Of a stretch of DNA of 64,000 nucleotides, positions 41,781-51,591 are shown in pieces. Within the stretch, counting starts at the first letter, position 1. Each line of letters starts with the position of its first letter. Location of the stretch: contig JAKLKU010000001.1 in assembly GCA_023150475.1 (NCBI GenBank), positions 124,001-188,000 on the forward strand. The letters are read 5' to 3'. Position numbers and translations under genes: made by a program. This DNA comes from Planctomycetota bacterium. Lineage in GTDB: Bacteria; Planctomycetota; UBA1135; GCA-002686595. The notes below the pieces were generated by a model. That model made no database searches. It was not told where the DNA came from and saw nothing but the letters and a program-made list of their open reading frames with translations.

Positions 41781-42692
41781 CTACTCCGTCTCGCGCTTGA
41801 ACTCGAAGCGCGTCGGGCGCCCGCCCTTCGTGTAGCCGATGGAAGCGCAGAGCCCACCGTCGGTCGAGAGCTCGTACACGATGCGCTGCGGAGAATCGTG
41901 GCGCGGGTTCTCGAACACGGCGCGGTTCGTGCCGAGCTCGGTGAGCACGAACTCGGTCGGCGCGCGACCGCCGGGCTGCGCGACGTAGACGAGCCCGCCG
42001 TCGCGCTCGACGATGCGCAAGTACTCGAACGCGGAGAGCTTGCCGCGCGAGACCGTGCGCGACACCGCGAGCATCGCGCCGCCGAGCGGCGGGCACCAGC
42101 GCTCCTCGATCGACGTGGTTCCGCTCGTTCCTCGCGTGCCGACCCACGCGCCGGCGAGCCACGCGAGCTCGCCGATCGTGGCCTTCGCCGGCGTCGGCAA
42201 CGGAATGTCCTCCGCATGGCGATAGAGCGCGATCGACTTCCACCCCGAGTCCGTCTCGACGCCGGCGAGCAGTCCGTCGGCGGTCGGCCGCAGCACCCAG
42301 CGAATCGCTCCGCGGGTCGGCTTGCCCGGCTCGCTCACGGGCTCGCTCTGGTAGTGGAACGCGCCCTCCTTCCACGTGCCGCTGTAACGCGAGGTCGAGC
42401 CTTCGCGCGAGATCTCCGTCGGCGAGCCGTCGAGCGCCATGCGGATCTCGCCGTCGCTGCGTACCAGGCAAACCGCGGCCTCTTCGACGCGGAGCGTGAC
42501 CTTGGCACCCATGCTCGATTGTTGGTCCTCGAGCGCGCGGCCTTCGGTGCGATCCTCGACGTAGATCCACACGCCGTCCAAGCCGCGCACGCCGTCGGCT
42601 TGCGCGCGCGAACTCGAAGCGAAGGCCGCCGAAAGCGCGCTCGAGAGCGCCAGGATGAGGAGCGCGGCTGCGTGCCACGTGCGCATGTGCAT
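41781..42692 (-). CDS. Secreted protein with a DUF6265-like domain
   Basis: A 303-residue protein with a signal peptide (TWHAAALLILALSSALSAAFA). The N-terminal half (about 35-160) describes an extracytoplasmic beta domain; the C-terminal half (about 170-303) matches the DUF6265 pattern: LAWLAGAWVG, ERWCPPLGGAMLAVSRTV, LVYVAQPGGRAPTEF and NPRHDSPQRIVYEL. That domain resembles lipocalin-like ligand binders, but no ligand is known. The ATG at 42692 follows AAGGGAA, a fair ribosome site. No partner gene is evident. Confidence 0.75.
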   Translation of the reverse strand: MHMRTWHAAALLILALSSALSAAFASSSRAQADGVRGLDGVWIYVEDRTEGRALEDQQSSMGAKVTLRVEEAAVCLVRSDGEIRMALDGSPTEISREGSTSRYSGTWKEGAFHYQSEPVSEPGKPTRGAIRWVLRPTADGLLAGVETDSGWKSIALYRHAEDIPLPTPAKATIGELAWLAGAWVGTRGTSGTTSIEERWCPPLGGAMLAVSRTVSRGKLSAFEYLRIVERDGGLVYVAQPGGRAPTEFVLTELGTNRAVFENPRHDSPQRIVYELSTDGGLCASIGYTKGGRPTRFEFKRETE

Positions 42693-42998
42693 GGGAAGTT
42701 CCCTTTCGAATTGCGAGTCGTTCGAGTGCGAGTCGAAGCGCGGCGCGTGTGCGTTGCCACGAGCGCCTGCCAGGCGGCGCATCCTACTCGCGCGCCGAGG
42801 CTGCGGCGCGGCGGAACGCAGCGCGGTCAGGCACGCTACGCCGTCCGTACAACAGGCAGCGCGGTGCGGGTCGCGTCGTACACGATCGCAACGATCCGAC
42901 CGGGTTCTTCGCGGTCGACGGTGGGCACTGGATGGCGCGTTTTCGTCGACACCCGGCCCGAGCATCTCCGCGAGCGGCGCGTGCCGCTCGAGTCGACG
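42693..42998. other. 306-base interval, nothing recognised
   Basis: This lies upstream of the DUF6265-like gene and after the stop of the interrupted gene, both minus strand. No tandem repeat, strong hairpin or credible open frame was found; it presumably holds the promoter of the DUF6265-like gene. Confidence 0.4.
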
Positions 42999-44207
42999 TC
43001 ACGGCAGCGCGGGCACGACTACGTCGAGCGTGCGCTCGACGCCGGACGCGAGCTCGAATGGCTGGGCGAGCACCGGTTTCCAGTGACCGGGCTCGGCTTC
43101 GAGCCACACGTTGAGCACGAGATCACCTGCAGGCGCGTCGAGGAACTCGTATTCGCCGAGCTCCGCCACGACGGACGGCTCGAACCACGTCGGCGAACCG
43201 TGGGCGCGATGGCTCGAGAGCTGGACGCGGGCCCGCGGCACGAAACCGCCGGACGCAGAGCGCAGCCGTCCGCGGACGCTGCCCGCGCGCGCCAGCACCA
43301 CCTCCATGCCGAGTCCAAGTCATTCGGGCGCCAGCGTGGCCACGACGTTCTTGCCGCGGAAGACGAGCAGTGCGCGTGCTTCGCTTCTGCGCGTCAGGGG
43401 AAACTCGAACGCGCCGTGCGCATCGCTCGTCACGCGTTCCCGCGCGAGCGTGGGATCGCCGTGCAGCTCGAGCACGATCTCCGAGAGCGGCGTGCCTCGT
43501 TCGTCGACGACGTGTCCGCCGATTTCGGGCCGCGTGCGCGTCAAGACGTACGTCGCTCGCTGGACTTCACCCGCGAGCATCGCGATCTCGACGTCGCGCG
43601 GTTCGAAGCCCAAGGCTCGCAGCGTCGCGGTCGTGCGGAATTCCGTGCCCGCCGCCAAGAACCACGTCACCGAGAAACATCCCGTCGAATCATCGTCCGT
43701 CGCGGCGCTCGAGTTCGCGTCGGGGGCCTGCACCGTCCGTTCGCCGAGAAACGCAGGCGTGACTCGTGGAGCCCTCGGACTCTCCAAATCAACGTCCTCG
43801 AAATGACCCCAATCGTGGAGCTGCGACTCGAAGCCTGGCGGGTACGAGTGGAACTCGATCGAGACGCCGTCGATCCCGCGCCCGAGTTCGTCGACCGCGC
43901 ACGTCACGATCTCGGACTCGCGCCACACGACGCCGGCCGGTTCGAGCGCGACAGGCGTCCGAGCCGCGCCAGGATCGAACGCCAAGGCCGAGTCGGCGCG
44001 CGTCGAGTCGTCGACGAGCGGGTCGAGTTCGCGCGCGGCGGCGTTCGAGCCGCGCGCGGTCTCGTCGATCGCCGGCGACGACGAAACTCCGTCATCCGTC
44101 GCGACACGTAGGTCGAGGTCCAGCGCCACACTCGCGCGCCAACCGATCCATGCGGCCAACGCCGCGAACGCGAGCAACGCGAGCACCACGTCGAGCCGTC
44201 GCTTCAC
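42999..44207 (-). pseudogene. Carboxypeptidase-regulatory-like membrane protein interrupted by an in-frame TGA
   Basis: One frame runs from ATG 44207 to a stop at 42999 but contains a single TGA at 43322-43320. The first 295 codons give an N-terminal membrane helix (VVLALLAFAALAAWIGW) and two regulatory-like beta domains. After the TGA the same frame continues, reaches an ATG at 43307 after four codons, and encodes another 102 residues with the same domain style (SVRGRLRSASGGFVPRARV). A C-to-T change would turn CGA (Arg) into this TGA, restoring APE-R-LGLG. It could be a true nonsense mutation, a sequencing error, or two separate proteins. Confidence 0.65.
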
Positions 44208-44265
44208 GCGTAGAGCCTAGCTCGGGCGTGCGCGAGCGCGCTCGAACGGGCCGGGTTCGCAAGCG

Positions 44266-44301
44266 CCCGGTGCCGAGCCCGGTGCCGAGCCCGGTGCTTG
44301 G
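44266..44301. repeat. 12-bp tandem repeat, 3 copies
   Basis: CCCGGTGCCGAG occurs twice, then the variant CCCGGTGCTTGG. The array ends 8 bases before the ssb stop codon on the minus strand, so it sits in the ssb 3' untranslated region. Confidence 0.8.
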
Positions 44302-44309
44302 AGCGATGC

Positions 44310-44786
44310 TCAGAACGGCGCTTCGTCGGCGTCGAGCGATTCCGGCGCGTTGCCGCCGCCCGACTCGCGCGCGTAGCCGCCGTAGCCGCCGGATCCGCCC
44401 GGGCCGCCGGACGCACCGCCTTCTTCCGCGCCCATGTCGCGCGGCGCGCCGCCGGCCGCGCCGACGAACTGCCAGTCGTCGCCGACGACGTAGAGCTTCG
44501 AGCGCTTCTCGCCCGACTGCTTGTCATCCCACTGGTCGAGACGCAGCGAACCTTCGATGAACGCCGTCTTGCCCTTGTCGTGATACTTCGCGAACGCTTC
44601 GCCGCGCTTGCCGAAGAAGGTCACGTCGACGAACGTCGCCTCTTCCTTCCACTCGCCGGTCTGGTCCTTGAATCGGCGGTTGACCGCCAACCCGAACTTG
44701 CAGATCGCCGTGCCGCCCTGCGTGTAGCGGACCTCCGGCTTGCGCGTCAGGTTGCCCATCAAGATCACTTTGTTGTAGCTCGCCAT
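44310..44786 (-). CDS. ssb: Single-stranded DNA-binding protein
   Basis: A 158-residue protein that coats single-stranded DNA in replication and repair. The OB fold (residues 1-110) starts MASYNKVILMGNLTRKPEVRYT and contains the usual VDVTFFGKRGEAFAKY and EGSLRLDQW strands. A Gly-rich flexible linker follows, then an acidic tail ending DADEAPF, the peptide that docks partner enzymes (DDDIPF in E. coli). The ATG at 44786 has a GAGGA ribosome site upstream. It is transcribed away from the PilZ gene. Confidence 0.95.
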   Translation of the reverse strand: MASYNKVILMGNLTRKPEVRYTQGGTAICKFGLAVNRRFKDQTGEWKEEATFVDVTFFGKRGEAFAKYHDKGKTAFIEGSLRLDQWDDKQSGEKRSKLYVVGDDWQFVGAAGGAPRDMGAEEGGASGGPGGSGGYGGYARESGGGNAPESLDADEAPF

Positions 44787-44815
44787 CGTGTTCCTCGCGG
44801 TTCGTCGCCGCGCAG

Positions 44816-44844
44816 AGTTTATCCGTTCGAGACGAGCGAGCGAA
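44816..44844 (-). promoter_or_regulatory. Possible ssb promoter
   Basis: On the minus strand TAAACT (44821-44816) lies 17 bases after TTCGCT (44844-44839). The -10 match is fair and the -35 match weak. It would give a leader of roughly 20-25 bases before the ssb start. Confidence 0.3.
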
Positions 44845-44907
44845 GGCCCGGCCCGCGTGGACAGCGACGATCTTCGGCCGTACGATCCGTTCCGGAAAGG
44901 ACGTCGC

Positions 44908-45297
44908 ATGAGCGCGCAAAGCCCCCAATCCGGCCGCGAACGCCGGCGTTATCCGCGAGCACAGATCGAAGGCGTCGTGACGCTTTCGTTGAAGGACGGC
45001 ACCCGCTCCGCCAAGCTGCGCGACATCAGTCGCGCCGGCGTGAGCTTCTACCTCGACCGCCCCGTGCCGTTGATGACGCTGCTCGAGTTGCAGCTCGACT
45101 TGCCCGGCGGCTCCGCGCCGGTCGTCGCGCGCGGCGCCGTCGTGCGGTGCGAACGCATCGGTCCGTCGGTCGAGCACTGGGAGATCGCGGTGTTCCTGCA
45201 CGAGACCCGCGAAGCCGATCGACGCGCGATCGACGCGTTCGTCGCGGCGCGCGCGAGCTCCAAGATCGCGCACTCCGCCGCTTCGAGCGGCGAGTGA
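44908..45297 (+). CDS. PilZ-domain protein (c-di-GMP binding)
   Basis: A 129-residue protein that is one PilZ domain. The c-di-GMP contact motifs are present: RRRYPRAQIEG (RxxxR type) and DISRAGVSFYL (D/NxSxxG). Single-domain PilZ proteins act as adaptors that couple c-di-GMP level to motility, secretion or polysaccharide synthesis. The ATG at 44908 follows GGAAAGGA. The C-terminal ~20 residues are Ala/Ser-rich. No cyclase, phosphodiesterase or obvious target gene is adjacent. Confidence 0.87.
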   Translation: MSAQSPQSGRERRRYPRAQIEGVVTLSLKDGTRSAKLRDISRAGVSFYLDRPVPLMTLLELQLDLPGGSAPVVARGAVVRCERIGPSVEHWEIAVFLHETREADRRAIDAFVAARASSKIAHSAASSGE

Positions 45298-45317
45298 GCG
45301 ACGCGAACCAGAACGAT

Positions 45318-45349
45318 CGCGGCCGGGCGTCCCGAGACGTCCGGCCGCG
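45318..45349. terminator. Hairpin between convergent PilZ and HAF-repeat genes
   Basis: A 14-base stem (45318-45331 with 45336-45349) with one G-T pair closes a CCGA tetraloop. It starts 21 bases after the PilZ stop and lies in the junction of two convergent genes. The plus strand continues TTGCGTT, only mildly T-rich. Confidence 0.65.
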
Positions 45350-45393
45350 TTGCGTTCCGGCTCACGAAGCGACGCCTCGCGAGCGAGTGCCCA

Positions 45394-46845
45394 TCAAGGC
45401 TGGATCACGAAGTGGATGCCCGCGGTGAGGCCCGTGTTGTTCGGCGCGGAGAACCCCGGATCGCGCGACCAGAACTGGCCGTCGACGGCTTGTCCCGCGA
45501 CCAGGTTCGGATCGACGCCGGTCGTGATGTAGGCGTTGAAGTCGATGCCGTAGGTGCCCGAGCAGTCCGCGGTCGGCGCGGCGCTGCCGCCGGAGCTCTG
45601 GATCGTCGTGCGTTTGATCGGCGCCTTGACGCAGAGCGTGCCGCCTTGGAACGACGCGGCTTGTTGGCCGGTCGTGCCGTAGAAGAAGAGGCCCGACTTG
45701 TTGTTGAGCACGTCGGCCGCGCCGATCGTGAAGCCGGTGCCCGCGGTCACGCTCGCGAGCCCGGTCGACGCGATCACCGGCGTGCAGCCGAGACTGTTCA
45801 CCTTCGCGGTGCAGTACGTCGTGCCCGCACCCGGACCGGTCGCGAGCTTCGCGACGAACGCCTTCGCGCCGCTCGGCGTCGACGCGTAACCCGCGATCGT
45901 GTTGCCGTCGCCGGAGCAACCGACGGCGGACCAGAGCGTCCAGCCCGTCGTGTCGACGCCTTGCGCCGCGAGCAGATCCTGGAGCTTCACGAGCCCGAGG
46001 CCCGGACGCCAGATGAACGCGCGGCGCACGCTGATCGGACCGAACGGGCCGCTGTAGCCGACGAGGGTCGTGCCTTGGTCGTCGACGTCCGCGGCGCTCG
46101 CTTGGTCGCCGGCGGCCAGCGCGCCGAGCGAGTACGGACCGTTCTGTTGAGTCCAGCGCATCACTTTCTGCGACAGAGACCCGGCGAGCACCTTGCCGTC
46201 GAAGCTCGCGCCTTCCACCGCACCAGGGCTCTGGCTGATCAGGACGGGCGCGCCAGGCGTCAACCAATACGCGGGCCGACGCGTGCCGTTCGTCGGGTTG
46301 TCGTCCCAACCGCCGACGACGACACCGTCGCCCGAAACGGCGTTCGCGCGGCTCGACGCGCCCGACGAACCGAGGTCGACGATGCCGCCCGCTTGTGTCC
46401 AGCGGAACGCGTGCGCGCTGCCGGCGTTGATCCAACCGAGCCCGACGATCGTCTGTCCGTCGTCGGAGATGCCCCAAGCGCTCGACACGTCGGTGCCACT
46501 CGAGCCCCCGAGTCCGCCGATCGAAGTCCACGCGCCGCCGCTCCAGTACGCGGCCGTCGAGAAGCCCGAGAAGGTCGCGGAGCCCGAGATGCGCGAGCCG
46601 TCGCCGTCGACGCGGATCTGGATCGGCGCGCCGCCGATCGCGACGTAGCCATTGACGGCATCCCACTTGAAGCCGGCGTTCGTGCCGAGGTTCAGGCCGA
46701 CGACGGTCGACGCGTCGCGAGAGACGCCGTAGCCGAAGTCGAACGTGTTGCCGATGGCTTGCAGCGAAGCTTGCGCCGCAGCGTGGGGAGCGGCGCTCGC
46801 GAGAAGCGCGGCACCGAACGCGAAGGCGATCAGTTTGTGAGTCAT
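45394..46845 (-). CDS. Secreted HAF-repeat protein with a Cys-containing C-terminal domain
   Basis: A 483-residue exported protein. A signal peptide (KLIAFAFGAALLASAAPHAAAQ) precedes a beta-propeller of HAF-type repeats with the pattern GxSxDGxxVVG then AFRW or AYW (residues ~35-340). The C-terminal ~140 residues form a different domain, TYCTAKVNSLGCTPVI, then LNNKSGLFFYGTTGQQAASF and TLCVKAPIKRTTIQ, with cysteines that may pair. That tail looks like a reusable surface module; its role is unknown. The ATG at 46845 gives a clean signal peptide. Confidence 0.78.
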   Translation of the reverse strand: MTHKLIAFAFGAALLASAAPHAAAQASLQAIGNTFDFGYGVSRDASTVVGLNLGTNAGFKWDAVNGYVAIGGAPIQIRVDGDGSRISGSATFSGFSTAAYWSGGAWTSIGGLGGSSGTDVSSAWGISDDGQTIVGLGWINAGSAHAFRWTQAGGIVDLGSSGASSRANAVSGDGVVVGGWDDNPTNGTRRPAYWLTPGAPVLISQSPGAVEGASFDGKVLAGSLSQKVMRWTQQNGPYSLGALAAGDQASAADVDDQGTTLVGYSGPFGPISVRRAFIWRPGLGLVKLQDLLAAQGVDTTGWTLWSAVGCSGDGNTIAGYASTPSGAKAFVAKLATGPGAGTTYCTAKVNSLGCTPVIASTGLASVTAGTGFTIGAADVLNNKSGLFFYGTTGQQAASFQGGTLCVKAPIKRTTIQSSGGSAAPTADCSGTYGIDFNAYITTGVDPNLVAGQAVDGQFWSRDPGFSAPNNTGLTAGIHFVIQP

Positions 46846-46971
46846 GGAGGATCCAAGGGCGAGCACACCCATCACATGCGCCGGGAAGGACGCGGAGAGC
46901 CCGTGATGCTCGCACCGCGGCCACGTTCACGCCACGGCGCGCGGAGACGCGTCGCGCGAAAACGTCAGCGG

Positions 46972-47940
46972 TCAGACGCGCGGAACACGCGCTTCCAGCA
47001 CCCGCGGAATCCGCGCGAGATCGGGGTGCACCCGTGCGTCGAGACCTGCCGTGCGCGCGAGCTCGAGCGCTGCGTCTCCTTGACGATGTCCGAGCTCGAC
47101 GAACAGCGCGCCGCCTGCGACGACGAGCTCGCGAGCGCCTCGCACCAACGTGCGCAGCCAATGATCGGGGTCACCTTCCGGCGCGAACAGCGCGAGCTCC
47201 GGCTCGTGATCGCGCACCTCCGGCGCGAGCGATTCTCGTTCGTCGCGGCCGACGTAGGGCGGATTCGAGACGAGCACGTCGAGCTTCTGGCCCGCCGCGG
47301 CGACGAGCGCGCGCGGTTCGCGCGCTTCGACGAGCGTCACGTCCGCGGCGAGGCGCTCCGCGTTCGCGCGAGCGACGGCGAGCGCACGCGCCGACACGTC
47401 GACGGCGAAGACGCGGGCCGCGTCGAGCTCGAGCGCGAGGACGATCGCGAGGCACCCGCTGCCGGTGCCGAAATCGCCGACGACGAGACCACGTGCGCCG
47501 CGCGTCGACGCCGCTCCGCCCGTGTCGGGCCGTGTCGGCTCCGGCGCGCTCGACGACTCCGCCGCGGCGCCGCGCTGGCCCGCGAGCTCGCGCGCGAACG
47601 CCCGCACGTGATCGACGACGAGTTCGGTCTCGGGGCGTGGGATCAACACGTCGCGGTTGACTTCGAAACGCCGACCGTAGAACTCGCGGAAGCCCTGCAA
47701 GTACGCCGTCGGCTCGCGTTTCGCGCGGCGCACGAGCAGGTCCCGCGCACGCGCCGTCTCCGCGTCGGTCACCGGCCGATCGAGCGCGAGGAACAAGTGC
47801 AATCGGTCGAGCCCGAGCGCGTGCGCGACGAGCAGCTCAGCCTCGAGCCGCGCGTCCGGCACGTCCTTCTTGGCGAGGAACTCCCGTGCGCGCGCGAGCA
47901 TCTCGCCGGACGTCCGAGGCGCGGTGCGTTCGTCGCTCAT
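46972..47940 (-). CDS. prmC: Peptide-chain release factor glutamine methyltransferase
   Basis: A 322-residue SAM-dependent enzyme that methylates the Gln of the GGQ loop in RF1/RF2. It has an N-terminal helical RF-binding domain (1-80), the SAM site GDFGTGSGCLAI and the catalytic NPPY motif in DVLVSNPPYVG. An Ala/Pro/Thr-rich insertion of about 25 residues lies just before the SAM motif. It starts 4 bases after the prfA stop, the common prfA-prmC arrangement, so the methyltransferase is made with its substrate. Confidence 0.94.
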   Translation of the reverse strand: MSDERTAPRTSGEMLARAREFLAKKDVPDARLEAELLVAHALGLDRLHLFLALDRPVTDAETARARDLLVRRAKREPTAYLQGFREFYGRRFEVNRDVLIPRPETELVVDHVRAFARELAGQRGAAAESSSAPEPTRPDTGGAASTRGARGLVVGDFGTGSGCLAIVLALELDAARVFAVDVSARALAVARANAERLAADVTLVEAREPRALVAAAGQKLDVLVSNPPYVGRDERESLAPEVRDHEPELALFAPEGDPDHWLRTLVRGARELVVAGGALFVELGHRQGDAALELARTAGLDARVHPDLARIPRVLEARVPRV

Positions 47941-47944
47941 CGGT

Positions 47945-49015
<1,071 letters not shown>

Positions 49016-49102
49016 CGGCGGTCAGCTCCGCAGCGCGAGGGCCGCGTCGTCGAGGACGTCGTCGCGCGAGTTCCGCGCCACGTCCGTCGCCCGCGCGGCG
49101 AG

Positions 49103-49330
49103 CTAATTGCCCTTCGAGGCCTGCTTCGCCGCGGTCTTCGCGTACTTCTTCTGGAAGTGCTCGATGCGGCCGGCGGTGTCGACGAACTTCTGCTTGCCCG
49201 AGTAGAACGGGTGGCAGACCGAGCAGATTTCGATGCGCAGCTCCTTCACGGTGGCGCGAGTGACGAACTCGTTGCCGCAACCGCAGTGGACCTTGCAGTC
49301 GAAGTACTTCGGGTGGATGTCCTTTTTCAT
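49103..49330 (-). CDS. rpmE: 50S ribosomal protein L31
   Basis: A 75-residue ribosomal protein of the zinc-binding type, with the cysteines seen in VHCGCGNEF and [15 protein letters not shown]. The start [14 protein letters not shown] at 49330 is typical; the longer frame upstream is filler. The C-terminus ends in a short Lys/Ala-rich tail. The zinc-containing form suggests it also serves as a zinc store under limitation, as in other bacteria. It is followed by prfA. Confidence 0.95.
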   Translation of the reverse strand: MKKDIHPKYFDCKVHCGCGNEFVTRATVKELRIEICSVCHPFYSGKQKFVDTAGRIEHFQKKYAKTAAKQASKGN

Positions 49331-49510
49331 GCTCGGAGGCTCCGTCGGCGAGCCGACGTGTCCCGCCGCTTCGTGCGCGGACGCGGGGCGTCGGCCCTGT
49401 TGGCAGTTTGGGCGAAAGGGCCGAAGAGAGTAGCCGCGCCGCGCGCAGCCATCAAGCAGGGCCCGGCGCGCGCCCGCCTCAGCGCACCGCGACACCGCCG
49501 TCAGTGGCTT

Positions 49511-49574
49511 CGGCCGTCAGCCGCTCCGGCCGTCAGCGAGCCCGGCCGTCAGCGAGCCCGGGCGTCGGCGAGCC
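49511..49574. repeat. 16-bp tandem repeat, 4 copies, straddling the maf stop codon
   Basis: Units of CGGCCGTCAGCGAGCC run at 49511, 49527, 49543 and 49559. The middle two are identical; the outer ones differ by 3-4 bases. The maf stop (49551-49549) lies inside the third unit, so the last coding residues of maf come from the repeat. Confidence 0.85.
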
Positions 49575-50247
49575 CGGGCGGCAGGCTCCCCGCGCGCGCG
49601 AGCAGCCCGAGCGCGAGCCCGACCGGCAGACCGACGACGTTGTCGAAGCCACCTTCCTCGAGGCCCGTCACGAACCGGTCGGCGGTCTCTTGGATCGCGT
49701 AGCCGCCCGCCTTGTCGCGCCACTCGCCGCTCGCGACGTACTCGTCGATCTCGCTCGCGACGAGCACGCGCATCGCGACCCACGTGCGCTCGGCGTCGGA
49801 GAACGACGCACCGTCGAGCGCGCGTACGACGGCGACGCCCGTGATCACCGCGTGCCGAGTGCCCGAGAGCGCCGCGAGCATCGCGCGCTCGTCCGCCTCG
49901 TCGACGGGTTTGCCGAGCAGGCGCCAACGTCGGTCGCCGGCGCCCGGCGGCAAGGCGACGATCGTGTCGGCGCCGAGCACGACGACCGGCGCGCCACGAT
50001 GCCGCTCGGCGACCGCGCGCGCCTTGCGCTCGGCGAGTCGCACCGCCGCGTCGCGCGGGTCGACGAACTCCGCGAGCGTCTCGTCGACGTCCGCCGGCTC
50101 GATCGTGAACTCGAGCCCGGCGCGCGCGAGCAGTTCGCGCCGCCGCGGCGACGCCGAAGCGAGCACGATGCGCGGCCGGGCCCAGAGCCCGTCCGCGGCG
50201 CGCGCACGGCCCTCGCCGCGGACGTCCGCGTCGTTCGAGGCGTCCAT
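49549..50247 (-). CDS. Maf-family nucleotide pyrophosphatase
   Basis: A 232-residue enzyme of the Maf/Ham1-like group that hydrolyses dTTP, UTP or modified nucleotides to monophosphates, a house-cleaning function also tied to septum control. It has LASASPRRRELL, the base-recognition ERKARAVA, GADTIVAL and the late DKAGGYAIQ motif. Residues 1-25 are an extra, poorly conserved N-terminus. The C-terminus (PPGLADARAR) is partly encoded by the tandem repeat. It starts 27 bases after the stop of the endonuclease-III-like gene. Confidence 0.9.
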   Translation of the reverse strand: MDASNDADVRGEGRARAADGLWARPRIVLASASPRRRELLARAGLEFTIEPADVDETLAEFVDPRDAAVRLAERKARAVAERHRGAPVVVLGADTIVALPPGAGDRRWRLLGKPVDEADERAMLAALSGTRHAVITGVAVVRALDGASFSDAERTWVAMRVLVASEIDEYVASGEWRDKAGGYAIQETADRFVTGLEEGGFDNVVGLPVGLALGLLARAGSLPPGLADARAR

Positions 50248-50274
50248 GACGGACCCGCGAGCGAACGCCGCCGC

Positions 50275-51591
50275 CTAGCGGCGTCCGCCCGACTTCGCCT
50301 TCTTCTTCGCGGCCGCGGTCTTCTTGGCCTTGGCTTCGGCGGCCTTCTTCGCGTCCGCCGCCTTCTTCGCGGCGAGTGCGGCCGCGGCCTTCGCCTTCTT
50401 CTCGGCGGCGGCCTTCTTCTGGGCCGCGAGCTTCGCGGCTTGCGCCTTCTTCTGCGCGGCGAGCTTCTCGGCGGCGGCTTTCTTCTCCGCGGCCTTCTTC
50501 TCGGCGAGCGCCTTCTTCTCGGCAGCTTTCTTGTCGGCGGCCGCCTTGCGTTCGGCGGCGCGCGCTTCCATGAGCTTCTTCTTCGCCGCCGCTTTCTCCG
50601 CGGCCTTCTGCGCGGCGAGCTTCTTCGCTTCCGCTTCCGCCTTGCGCTTGGCTTCGAGCTCGGCCTTCTTCTTCTCGGCCTCGACCTTCGCCTTGGCCTT
50701 GGCTTCCGCTTCGCGGACCTTCGCTTGGGCCTTGGCGACGCGCTCGGCTTCGCGACGCTTCTTCGCGTCTTCGGCCTCGCGCTTCTTCGCCAGACGTTCT
50801 TCCTCGCGGCGGCGCTTCTCCTCTTCCTTCTGACGCTTCTCCTCTTCCTTCTTGGCGAGGATCGCGCGGCGCGCTTCGTCCTTGATGCGCTGCTGCTCGA
50901 GGCGCTTCTGCTGGATCTGCCACTCGCGGAACGCCTTCTTGCCGTGGCGGCAGTCGTCGACGAGCGGACAGGCGTAACACGCCGGCTTGCGCGCGTCGCA
51001 CCAGCGCGACGCGACTTCGCCGAAGCGCAGCAGGAAGTCGACCTCGCGGCCGTCCGGCACCAACGGATCGATCGCGGCGCGCATCTTCTTCGACGAAGAG
51101 TTGCGCGCGATCAGCCCGAGACGGTCGAGCACGCGCACGAGCCCCTGGGTGACCGGGACTTCCTTCTCGCCGGCGGCGAGCCACATCAGCCAGTGCGCGG
51201 TGCCGAGCCCGACGTACGGCAGGATCGAGACGAAGCGCGCAGCGGACTGCGGGTCGTCGCGCAGGAACTCGAGTTCGAGTCCGTGGCTGCGCTGGAAGAC
51301 CTCTTGGAGGTACTCCTTCGTCGCGCGCGCCGCGACGAGCTTCTGCTTCGCCGGGATGTCGAAGTGCTCGCAGATCTCCTGGGCCTGGGCGACGCGCAGT
51401 TCGTTCCAGTCGGTGTACGCGCCGCGCAGACCGACGACGACGGCGGCAGCGTGCGCAGGCTCGAGCGAACGGCGCAGGATCGCGTAGAGCCCTTGCTCCA
51501 AGAGGTTCGCGTTGTCGAGCTTTTCCGGAGTGGGCCAGCCGGTCGAGACCTTCTCGAGCAGCTTCAGGGACTGGTCGGACTTCTTGGACAC
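50275..51591 (-). CDS. Endonuclease-III-like Fe-S protein without catalytic residues, with a Lys/Ala-rich tail
   Basis: A 438-residue protein. Residues ~20-215 align with endonuclease III: the helix-hairpin-helix (LPYVGLGTAHWL) and the 4Fe-4S loop C198-x6-C205-x2-C208-x5-C214 with canonical spacing. The catalytic Lys (LPGVGRKTA in E. coli) is Gly130, and the catalytic Asp (AVDTH) is Thr148, so glycosylase and lyase activity are not expected. Residues ~220-438 are an almost pure Lys/Ala/Glu/Arg helix with AAEKKA-like repeats, resembling histone H1-like or TolA-like tails. It probably binds DNA structurally. It lies between rpsP and maf. Confidence 0.85.
   Translation of the reverse strand: MSKKSDQSLKLLEKVSTGWPTPEKLDNANLLEQGLYAILRRSLEPAHAAAVVVGLRGAYTDWNELRVAQAQEICEHFDIPAKQKLVAARATKEYLQEVFQRSHGLELEFLRDDPQSAARFVSILPYVGLGTAHWLMWLAAGEKEVPVTQGLVRVLDRLGLIARNSSSKKMRAAIDPLVPDGREVDFLLRFGEVASRWCDARKPACYACPLVDDCRHGKKAFREWQIQQKRLEQQRIKDEARRAILAKKEEEKRQKEEEKRRREEERLAKKREAEDAKKRREAERVAKAQAKVREAEAKAKAKVEAEKKKAELEAKRKAEAEAKKLAAQKAAEKAAAKKKLMEARAAERKAAADKKAAEKKALAEKKAAEKKAAAEKLAAQKKAQAAKLAAQKKAAAEKKAKAAAALAAKKAADAKKAAEAKAKKTAAAKKKAKSGGRR

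Noticed and set aside
43320..43322. Selenocysteine at the in-frame TGA
   Set aside because: There is no selenoprotein-like motif around the codon, no convincing SECIS-like hairpin just after it, and the family is not known to use selenocysteine. An Arg-to-stop change is simpler.
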